Source: Aequorivita sp. H23M31 (GTDB lineage Bacteria > Bacteroidota > Bacteroidia > Flavobacteriales > Flavobacteriaceae). From it: DNA of 64,000 nt. The DNA lies in contig NZ_CP034951.1 of NCBI RefSeq assembly GCF_004022485.1, positions 2,914,001 through 2,978,000 of the forward strand, in the 5' to 3' direction. Each line of letters begins with the position of its first letter. Within the stretch, counting starts at the first letter, position 1. This document shows positions 23,361 to 30,772 of the stretch, in pieces. The translations under genes and the position numbers were made by a program. A model generated the notes under the pieces. It was not told the DNA's origin. It saw only the letters and a list, made by a program, of their open reading frames with translations, and did no database searches.

Positions 23361-25601
23361 ATGAAAATGGACAAGATACTTTTACTAGTATTTCTTTTGA
23401 TTATGGGCATTTCTTTTTCGCAAGATAAGAACAGCGATGATCTTAAAGTGGGGCTAGTATTAAGTGGTGGAGGCGCAAAGGGTCTAGCGCACATAGGAGC
23501 ATTAAAAGTAATAGAAGAAGCCGGCATTCGTATCGACTACATTGGAGGTACAAGTATGGGTGCCATAATCGGGGCTTTATATGCTTCAGGATATACCGCT
23601 ACCGAATTGGACAGTATATTTATGCAAACGGATTTTAAAATGCTCATCCAAGATGACATTCCGCGTGGTTCCAAAACCTTTTATGAAAAAAAAGAGTCTG
23701 AAAAATACGCCCTCATACTACCATTTGAAAATTTTAAAATTGGCCTTCCCTCTGGACTTTCGAAGGGACAAAATGTTTATAATCTTCTTTCCAGGCTCAC
23801 CACCCACGTAAGTAGTATTTCAGATTTCAGCAAATTGCCGATTCCGTTTTTTTGCGTCGCCACCAATGTCGAAACCGGTAAGGAGGTAATATTGGATCAT
23901 GGCTATCTTCCGCAAGCAGTGTCCGCAAGTGGTGCCCTGCCCTCATTGTTTAGACCGGTGGTTATCGATGATAAGGTTTTAATTGATGGTGGGGTTGTAA
24001 ATAATTATCCCGTAGATGAAGTTCTGGCAAAGGGCATGGATGTAATCATTGGTGTGGACGTTCAGGACACCTTAAGGGGCCGAGAAGGACTGCAATCAGC
24101 ATTTCAGGTGCTTGTGCAGATCAACAATTTTAAGACCATTAGCGATATGGTGGCAAAACGAGAAAAAACCGATGTGTACATCCATCCAAATATTGAGGAT
24201 TTTAGCGCTATTTCCTTCGATGCTGGAAAGAATATTATCGAGTCGGGTGAAGAAAGCGCCAATGCCCAGCTGGAGAGGTTGGAGCAGATTGCACAACATC
24301 AAAAAACATCTAAAAGGGAAAGGGTTGCTTTTGAGACAAATGATACGATCGTAATAGACGATGTAAATATTCAGGGAAATAAGAAATATACCAGGAGTTA
24401 TGTTGTAGGAAAACTGAAATTGCGGCCTCCGGTTAAAATGTCCTATGCTGAATTTAGTGAGGGTATAAATAATCTTTCCGCCACTGGAAATTTTCAGAGT
24501 ATTAATTACAAACTGGTAACTGACTCCTTGGGCAAAAATCAATTACAGATTCGCCTGCGGGAAAACAATTCACAAATGTTCTTGAGGTTCGGAGCTCATT
24601 ATGACAATCTTTTTAGAACTGCAGCGCTGGTAAATATTACTCGCAAACGTTTAATAACCAATAATGATATTGCGTCTTTAGATCTTATTGCGGGAGACAA
24701 CCTACGCTATAACTTTGAATACTATATAGATAAGGGATATTATTGGAGTGTAGGATTCAATTCAAAGTATCACTTTTTTCAAACAGGAGTTCCATTAAGT
24801 TTCGTGGATGTCGATTTTCCTATGCTGGTTAATATACCTATTAATGAAATTTCCATCAAATACAGCGATTTTACCAATCAATTATATTTTGAAACTCCCT
24901 TTAGAAGAACTTTTTTATTGGGAGCTGGGGTGGAGCATAAATATTTACGATACCTTTCAGAAACTATTGGCACCAAAAGTAACAATTTGCCGCGGACTAT
25001 TTTTGAAAGTACGAATTACTATAGTACGTATGGGTTTTTGAAATATGATAGTTATGACAATAGTTTTTTCCCCACCAGTGGAGCTTATTTTTCGGGGGAT
25101 TTTCATTGGTATCTATTTGCCAATGGGCTGAATGAGGATTTTAAGCCTTTTTCGATCGCCAAAGCAAAAATAGGGTATGCTCATAAAATTTTCGATCGGA
25201 TTTCTGTCCATCTTACCACCGAAGGAGGGTTCAAGCTAGGAGGTCCAGAAACTACTACACTTGATTTTGCTTTGGGTGGATACGGTTTTAAGGAAATGAA
25301 CAACATTATACCCTTTTTGGGATATGAAGCTATATCGCTTCGAGGAAACACTTATCTTAAATCCTCAATAACTTTTGATTATGAGATTTTCAGGAAAAAC
25401 CATATCAATGTCGGCGCAAATATCGCCAATGTTGGGAATGATCTTTTTGAGAAGGATCAATGGATAGATAGAATTGGATATTCGGGCTTTTCCGTTGGCT
25501 ATGGCTTGGAAACACTTTTAGGACCCATGGAGCTAAAATATTCTTATTCACCCGAGCTTAAACAAAACACTTGGTTTGTAGCGCTGGGCTACCGTTTTTG
25601 A
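23361..25601 (+). CDS. Patatin-like phospholipase fused to an Omp85-type outer-membrane barrel (PlpD-like)
   Basis: A 746-residue type Vd-like protein. The signal peptide (MKMDKILLLVFLLIMGISFS) is followed by a patatin domain with oxyanion loop VLSGGGAKGLAHIGAL, nucleophile motif GGTSMGAIIGAL near residue 72 and the DGGVVNNYPVDE Asp of the catalytic dyad near 214. A POTRA-like segment (IDDVNIQGNKKYTRSYVVGK) follows at about 330, and then a beta-barrel of the Surface_Ag family ends in ALGYRF with terminal Phe. The lipase is probably carried to or across the outer membrane by its own barrel. It may act on host or self phospholipids. The gene stands alone, 51 bases after uvrC. Confidence 0.92.
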   Translation: MKMDKILLLVFLLIMGISFSQDKNSDDLKVGLVLSGGGAKGLAHIGALKVIEEAGIRIDYIGGTSMGAIIGALYASGYTATELDSIFMQTDFKMLIQDDIPRGSKTFYEKKESEKYALILPFENFKIGLPSGLSKGQNVYNLLSRLTTHVSSISDFSKLPIPFFCVATNVETGKEVILDHGYLPQAVSASGALPSLFRPVVIDDKVLIDGGVVNNYPVDEVLAKGMDVIIGVDVQDTLRGREGLQSAFQVLVQINNFKTISDMVAKREKTDVYIHPNIEDFSAISFDAGKNIIESGEESANAQLERLEQIAQHQKTSKRERVAFETNDTIVIDDVNIQGNKKYTRSYVVGKLKLRPPVKMSYAEFSEGINNLSATGNFQSINYKLVTDSLGKNQLQIRLRENNSQMFLRFGAHYDNLFRTAALVNITRKRLITNNDIASLDLIAGDNLRYNFEYYIDKGYYWSVGFNSKYHFFQTGVPLSFVDVDFPMLVNIPINEISIKYSDFTNQLYFETPFRRTFLLGAGVEHKYLRYLSETIGTKSNNLPRTIFESTNYYSTYGFLKYDSYDNSFFPTSGAYFSGDFHWYLFANGLNEDFKPFSIAKAKIGYAHKIFDRISVHLTTEGGFKLGGPETTTLDFALGGYGFKEMNNIIPFLGYEAISLRGNTYLKSSITFDYEIFRKNHINVGANIANVGNDLFEKDQWIDRIGYSGFSVGYGLETLLGPMELKYSYSPELKQNTWFVALGYRF

Positions 25602-25717
25602 TTTTCTAGTAATCTTTTGGGTGCGTTCCTCGTCACTTCTTATAACCAGCGCATTTAGCATTTCATTTATCCGATTCAAGATAATTTTTTCGATATTTGT
25701 GGATAAACTCTACAATT

Positions 25718-26875
25718 ATGCCTTTTTATCATAAACTGGGTAAAATACCGCCTAAACGTCACACCCAATTCCGAAAACCGGATGGCAGTCTTTATTCCGA
25801 ACAATTGTTCGGCACCATTGGTTTCGATGGAATGTACAGCAATATTTATCACGAAAGTAGGCCTACCCAAGTAAAGGAAATCAAAAAACAATATAATGTA
25901 GCGCCTAAAATAGCTAGTTCGAACAATATGCTTTCGCTTCGATTGGATGGTTTCGGTATAAAACCTGAGAAGGATTATTTAGACAGCCGGAAAACTGTTC
26001 TTACGAATAGTGATTGCAGTATTATACTCGCGGCACCGCAAAATTCATTAAGAGATTATTTTTATAAAAATACCGATGCGGATGAAGTAATTTTTATTCA
26101 TAAGGGAAGTGGAAAGTTGCGGACCTTCTTAGGGAATCTGGATTTCAAATACGGAGATTATCTGGTAATTCCCAGAGGGGTAATATATCAAATTGATTTT
26201 GATACCCCTGATAACCGTCTTTTTATAATAGATTCTCGTCAACCTATATATATGCCGAAGCGATATAGAAATTGGTTCGGGCAATTGTTGGAACATTCTC
26301 CATATTGTGAGCGTGATATACGAAAGCCGGAAGAATTGGAAACACACAATGAAAAAGGTGAGTTTTTGGTTAAGGTAAAAAAGAATGACGATATTTTTGA
26401 GATGGTTTATGCCACACATCCTTTTGATGTAGTGGGTTATGACGGGTATAATTATCCTTATGCATTTTCCATCCACGATTTTGAACCGATAACCGGACGA
26501 ATCCATCAACCTCCGCCGGTACACCAAACTTTTGAAACCACAGCTATGGTAATTTGTAGTTTTGTACCGCGCTTGTACGATTATCACCCAGATAGTATTC
26601 CCGCACCTTATAATCATAGCAATATTGATAGCGATGAAGTGTTATATTATGTGGACGGAGATTTTATGAGTCGGAATGATATTAAAGAAGGACAGATTAC
26701 ACTTCATCCCGCAGGAATTGTCCACGGACCGCATCCAGGAGCGGCTGAACGAAGTATCGGAAAGGAAAAAACCGATGAGCTAGCTGTTATGGTAGACACC
26801 TTTAAGCCTTTACAGGTAACGGAGGTTGGTATGAAACTTTCGGACGGGACCTATTATCAAAGCTGGCTGGAGTAA
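25718..26875 (+). CDS. hmgA: Homogentisate 1,2-dioxygenase
   Basis: A 385-residue cytoplasmic Fe(II) dioxygenase that opens homogentisate to maleylacetoacetate in tyrosine and phenylalanine breakdown. Family features: an N-terminal cupin (GDYLVIPRGVIYQIDF, about residue 150), DFEPITGRIHQPPPVHQTFE near 255, and the iron-binding C-terminal cupin with DEVLYYVDGDFMSR and HPAGIVHGPHPGA near 330. The frame is open from a TTG at 25697, but the ATG at 25718 fits homologues (MPFYHKLGKIPPKRH). It is shorter than the human enzyme (445 residues), as usual for this bacterial branch. The next gene makes its substrate. Confidence 0.95.
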   Translation: MPFYHKLGKIPPKRHTQFRKPDGSLYSEQLFGTIGFDGMYSNIYHESRPTQVKEIKKQYNVAPKIASSNNMLSLRLDGFGIKPEKDYLDSRKTVLTNSDCSIILAAPQNSLRDYFYKNTDADEVIFIHKGSGKLRTFLGNLDFKYGDYLVIPRGVIYQIDFDTPDNRLFIIDSRQPIYMPKRYRNWFGQLLEHSPYCERDIRKPEELETHNEKGEFLVKVKKNDDIFEMVYATHPFDVVGYDGYNYPYAFSIHDFEPITGRIHQPPPVHQTFETTAMVICSFVPRLYDYHPDSIPAPYNHSNIDSDEVLYYVDGDFMSRNDIKEGQITLHPAGIVHGPHPGAAERSIGKEKTDELAVMVDTFKPLQVTEVGMKLSDGTYYQSWLE

Positions 26876-26984
26876 TGAAATAATCGCATTTCGCAGTCAG
26901 TATATAATTTATTTTGCTAAAGAGAAGATCTCAGTAAAACGAAGACGAAACTGTTTCTTCGGAAGGATAGAATGAAATAAAAAC

Positions 26985-26992
26985 TATTTTTG
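26985..26992 (+). promoter_or_regulatory. Candidate -7 element TATTTTTG for hpd
   Basis: TATTTTTG, 53 bases before the hpd ATG. If real, hpd can be transcribed independently of hmgA. No -33 box seen. Confidence 0.4.
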
Positions 26993-27045
26993 ACAATTGA
27001 GGAGTAAAATTTACAACTCGCTAAGAAAAAAACTAATTAATTATT

Positions 27046-28206
27046 ATGAGTAAAGAAATTAAGTCGGTCGAGTATGGCCTTGAAAAGATTTTTGATGGGG
27101 CAGAGGATTTTTTGCCTTTGTTGGGGACGGATTATGTAGAATTTTATGTGGGTAATGCCAAGCAGGCTGCACACTATTATAAAACTGCCTTCGGATTTCA
27201 GTCCTTTGCTTATAAGGGATTGGAAACTGGTTCTAAGGATACGGTAAGTTATGTATTGAAGCAGGATAAAATTAGGTTGGTTCTTACATCTCCTTTAAAT
27301 AGCCAATCCCCAATTAACGACCACATTGTAAAACATGGTGATGGTGTTAAGGTGATTGCTTTATGGGTTGATGACGCACGCTCTGCTTATGAGGAAACTA
27401 CAAAGCGAGGTGCAAAGAGCTATATGGAACCTACCGTAGAAAAGGATGACAATGGTGAAATTGTGCGAAGTGGAATTTATACCTATGGAGAGACAGTCCA
27501 TATGTTTGTAGAAAGAAAAAATTATAGCGGTCAATTCCTTCCAGGGTATAGAGAGTGGAAATCTGAGTATAATCCCACTTCTACAGGCTTCAAGTTTATT
27601 GATCATATGGTGGGGAACGTAGGTTGGGGCGAAATGAACACATGGGTTCAATGGTATGAAGATGTAATGGGGTTTGTGAATTTTCTTTCTTTTGATGACA
27701 AACAGATTACCACGGAATATTCTGCTTTGATGAGTAAGGTAATGTGTAATGGAAACGGACGAATCAAATTCCCTATAAACGAACCTGCGAAGGGAGTAAA
27801 AAAATCACAGATAGAGGAATATCTTGACTTTTATGAAGGACCTGGTGTACAGCATTTGGCCGTTGCCACCGATGATATAATCAAAACAGTTGCCGATCTA
27901 AAATCACGTGGGGTGGAATTTTTGCCACCGCCACCGCAAGCGTACTACGATGATATACCAAGGAGATTAGGCGGCCATATGAAAATTATGAAGGAAGATA
28001 TCAGAGAACTTCAAAGGCTGTCAATACTAGTTGATGCAGACGAAGAGGGATACCTTTTGCAGATTTTCACAAAACCTGTTCAGGACAGACCCACATTATT
28101 TTTCGAGATAATTCAGCGAATGGGAGCGAAGGGGTTTGGTGCCGGAAACTTTAAAGCTCTTTTTGAATCTATTGAGCGTGAGCAGGAACAAAGAGGAACA
28201 TTGTAG
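27046..28206 (+). CDS. hpd: 4-hydroxyphenylpyruvate dioxygenase
   Basis: A 386-residue Fe(II) enzyme that turns 4-hydroxyphenylpyruvate into homogentisate. Two vicinal-oxygen-chelate domains are visible, one starting YVEFYVGNAKQAAHYYKTAF and the other IDHMVGNVGWGEMNTWVQWY. Iron ligands are the His of DHMVGN near residue 187, the His of PGVQHLAVATDDI near 270 and the Glu of FFEIIQRMGAKGFGAGNF near 350. The C-terminal gate helix is present. With hmgA just upstream it forms two consecutive steps of tyrosine catabolism; fumarylacetoacetase is not in the window. Confidence 0.97.
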   Translation: MSKEIKSVEYGLEKIFDGAEDFLPLLGTDYVEFYVGNAKQAAHYYKTAFGFQSFAYKGLETGSKDTVSYVLKQDKIRLVLTSPLNSQSPINDHIVKHGDGVKVIALWVDDARSAYEETTKRGAKSYMEPTVEKDDNGEIVRSGIYTYGETVHMFVERKNYSGQFLPGYREWKSEYNPTSTGFKFIDHMVGNVGWGEMNTWVQWYEDVMGFVNFLSFDDKQITTEYSALMSKVMCNGNGRIKFPINEPAKGVKKSQIEEYLDFYEGPGVQHLAVATDDIIKTVADLKSRGVEFLPPPPQAYYDDIPRRLGGHMKIMKEDIRELQRLSILVDADEEGYLLQIFTKPVQDRPTLFFEIIQRMGAKGFGAGNFKALFESIEREQEQRGTL

Positions 28207-28234
28207 TCCGATATTGGGCTGAAGATGCCTTCAG

Positions 28235-28286
28235 GGCGCAAGAAGAAGTGTGAGAATATTCCCACTTCTAATACTTGCGCCTTTTT
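28235..28286 (+). terminator. Terminator of hpd
   Basis: GGCGCAAG (28235-28242) pairs with CTTGCGCC (28274-28281). An inner pairing of AGAAGTG with CACTTCT extends the hairpin, and five T residues follow. Confidence 0.8.
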
Positions 28287-28356
28287 CACTTAAAAACTTC
28301 TTTTGATTTTTTGGAACAGTAATTGTAATTTTCTTAAAAACAGAACTTGTTAACTT

Positions 28357-29130
28357 ATGAAAAAGATACTTCCAGCTTTATTGTTGCTTTTAATTGTTTC
28401 ATCATCATTTGCCCAAAATAATGCTTATGGAGCCGGAGAGTTTTTTAAGTTCAGGGTACATTATGGGTTTGTAACCGCGGGTTATGCCAGCCTTGAAGTT
28501 AAGAATGCCACCTTAAAAGGAAAGGATGTTTATCACGTGCGTGGTTACGGTAAAACCGTAGGCGTTTCCCGGTGGTTTTTTAAAGTTGAGGATGACTATC
28601 AATCGTATATTGATAAAGAGAAAGATATTCCTTACAAATTCATTAGAAAAATTGATGAAGGCGGATACACCAAGGATGTTGTAGTGGATTTCGATCACTC
28701 ATCTAAAAAGGCAACGGTAAACGATAAGAAACACAATGAAACTTCAGTTTTTTCGTTTCCAAAGAATACCCAGGATATGATTTCGGCTTTTTACTATCTC
28801 CGAAATCATTTGGATGTAGAGAAAATAAAGGAGGGAGATATAATCGAGATGAATATGTTTTTTGACAAGGAGAATTTCAAATTCCAGTTAAAGTTTATGG
28901 GCAGAGAAAATTTGTCAACTAATTTTGGAGAAATTCGAACTCTCGTTTTCCGGCCTTACGTACAATCAGGACGTGTTTTTAAGGAAAAGGAAAGCCTAAC
29001 CGTTTGGATAAGTGACGACGAAAATAAAATTCCATTATTGGTAAAGGCTAATTTGGCTGTAGGATCTCTTAAGGCTAGTTTAATAGAATTTAAAGGTTTG
29101 CAGCACTCCTTCCAAATAATTGTAAAATAA
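28357..29130 (+). CDS. Secreted DUF3108 protein
   Basis: A 257-residue protein with a signal peptide (MKKILPALLLLLIVSSSFA) and a DUF3108 domain over most of its length: FFKFRVHYGFVTAGYASLEV at the mature N-terminus and later MISAFYYLRNHLDVEKIKEG. Members are periplasmic or outer-membrane-associated beta-rich proteins without an established function. It follows the hpd terminator and is read in the same direction as the M23 gene 149 bases on, a pairing that is common in Flavobacteriaceae. No catalytic motif is visible. Confidence 0.85.
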   Translation: MKKILPALLLLLIVSSSFAQNNAYGAGEFFKFRVHYGFVTAGYASLEVKNATLKGKDVYHVRGYGKTVGVSRWFFKVEDDYQSYIDKEKDIPYKFIRKIDEGGYTKDVVVDFDHSSKKATVNDKKHNETSVFSFPKNTQDMISAFYYLRNHLDVEKIKEGDIIEMNMFFDKENFKFQLKFMGRENLSTNFGEIRTLVFRPYVQSGRVFKEKESLTVWISDDENKIPLLVKANLAVGSLKASLIEFKGLQHSFQIIVK

Positions 29131-29175
29131 TATTTATTATTGCCGACCGGTAGAAGACGCCCGAAGAGAACCATC

Positions 29176-29268
29176 ATGTTATGCATTTTTCAAGATGTTT
29201 TTTCTATAAAATTAGATTTTGAAAAGCAGGTTCGAACGGTGGAAAGGTTTTTAAAAGATAATTATTAA
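29176..29268 (+). CDS. Possible 30-residue open reading frame
   Basis: An ATG-to-TAA frame between the DUF3108 and M23 genes, ending 11 bases before the M23 start. The peptide is partly hydrophobic then charged (KLDFEKQVRTVERFLKDNY). It is not in frame with its neighbours and I recognise no homologue. It may simply be chance. Confidence 0.2.
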   Translation: MLCIFQDVFSIKLDFEKQVRTVERFLKDNY

Positions 29269-29279
29269 AATTTATTGTA

Positions 29280-30521
29280 TTGAAATTTCTCTCATTCCAA
29301 AAATTAATTTTAGCAGCACTTACTATTTCTTTTTTTACAGCTTGTGAAAATCAAGTTGATGATTTATCCGAGTCTGCCGAAATTGAGCCAGTTCCTCTAA
29401 TACATCAATACGGATATATACTAAACGATTTTAATGTAGTTCGTGATACCATTCGGAAAGGAGATACTTTCGGGGATATTTTATTTGCTAATGGAGTTTC
29501 TCAAGACAAAATCATGGAAGTGGCAACCAAATTTCGGGATAGTTTTGATGTAAGGAAAATGGTTGTGGGTAAGCCCTATGTATTACTGAATGCGAAAGAT
29601 TCCACCAACATCACCCAAGTTTTTATTTATGAAGCGAATCAGGTTGATTATGCTGTGGTTGATTTCCGCGATTCCATTTCTATCAACAATCGCCAAAAAC
29701 CTGTTCGTTATGAGGAACGGGAAGCTTCAGGAGTAATTACTAGCTCTCTTTCGGCGACTATGGAAGAGCAAAATCTAAGTCCGTATATGACGGACCAATT
29801 GGCAAATATTTACGCTTGGACCATTAACTTTTTCAAATTGCAGCCCGGAGATCGTTTTAAGGTAGTTTATACCGAAAAATTTATTGACGATACGATTCCT
29901 GCCGGACTGAAAGAAATTAAAGCTGCTTATTTTGAACATCGGGGAAAACCTCTATATGCCTTTAAATTTGATTCCGATTCCGATTCGTTTGAAAAAATCT
30001 CTGGTTATTACGATGAGTTGGCCAACAATTTAAAAAGAGCATTTCTTAAGGCGCCTGTAAAGTTCAGTAGAATTTCCTCCCGCTACAATCTAAATCGTAG
30101 AATTAAATATTATGGCTATCAAGTGCGGCCACATAGAGGTACTGACTTTGCCGCCCCTATTGGAACTCCCATTTTAGCTACGGCTGATGGCGTAGTGTCA
30201 AAATCAGAATATAAGGGCGGCAATGGAAATTATGTTAAAATAAGGCACAGTGGAACTTATGAGACCCAATATCTGCACATGAAAGCTAGGAATGTAAAAG
30301 TTGGGCAATACGTGAGCCAAGGAGATGTAATTGGCTGGATCGGTATGACAGGGAATACTAGTGGTCCGCACGTGTGCTACCGATTCTGGAAACATGGAAA
30401 GGAAGTTGACCCATTTCAGGATGATACCCCATTTTCAAAACCTTTGCCGGATGGATTGCACGATTCTTATTTCAGTGTGCAGTCTCTTTTGAAAGAGAAG
30501 TTAGACTGCATTGTCTTTTAA
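29280..30521 (+). CDS. M23 family peptidase lipoprotein
   Basis: A 413-residue lipoprotein (lipobox FFTAC at residue 21 or so) with a LysM-like segment near residues 55-110, an OapA-like region with ATMEEQNLSPYMTDQLANIY, and a C-terminal LytM/M23 metallopeptidase that would cut peptidoglycan cross-bridges. The first zinc motif is intact, HRGTDFAAPIGTPILATADG (HxxxD) near residue 284, and TQYLHMKARNVKVGQYVSQG follows. The last motif, normally HxH, reads GPHVCYRFW, so a Cys replaces the zinc-binding His. The start is TTG at 29280; there is no ATG before the signal sequence. It may shape the cell wall or act as an activator if zinc binding is lost. Confidence 0.88.
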   Translation: MKFLSFQKLILAALTISFFTACENQVDDLSESAEIEPVPLIHQYGYILNDFNVVRDTIRKGDTFGDILFANGVSQDKIMEVATKFRDSFDVRKMVVGKPYVLLNAKDSTNITQVFIYEANQVDYAVVDFRDSISINNRQKPVRYEEREASGVITSSLSATMEEQNLSPYMTDQLANIYAWTINFFKLQPGDRFKVVYTEKFIDDTIPAGLKEIKAAYFEHRGKPLYAFKFDSDSDSFEKISGYYDELANNLKRAFLKAPVKFSRISSRYNLNRRIKYYGYQVRPHRGTDFAAPIGTPILATADGVVSKSEYKGGNGNYVKIRHSGTYETQYLHMKARNVKVGQYVSQGDVIGWIGMTGNTSGPHVCYRFWKHGKEVDPFQDDTPFSKPLPDGLHDSYFSVQSLLKEKLDCIVF

Positions 30522-30733
30522 ATCTACCTTAAATTCGAAAAGATTTTCCAATTCTTTCTGAAAATTGATATAATTTTCATTTTCTGTATCAAAAGGTTTT
30601 AGAAATTATGATAATACCAATCAAATAGCCTTATCTTTTTATGGGATTCTCACTAGATCCATCATCCTGTTGATAATATAATCCTTTAACATAAAATTGT
30701 AATTATATGTTTTTAATTTAAGTGGTATAGTTC

Positions 30734-30741
30734 TATATTTG
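30734..30741 (+). promoter_or_regulatory. Candidate -7 element TATATTTG for the repeat-protein gene
   Basis: TATATTTG with TTTT (30711-30714) 19 bases upstream as a partial -33 match, 31 bases before the ATG. Confidence 0.5.
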
Positions 30742-30772
30742 CAACAACTAAATCATCTTAAATATAAATATT

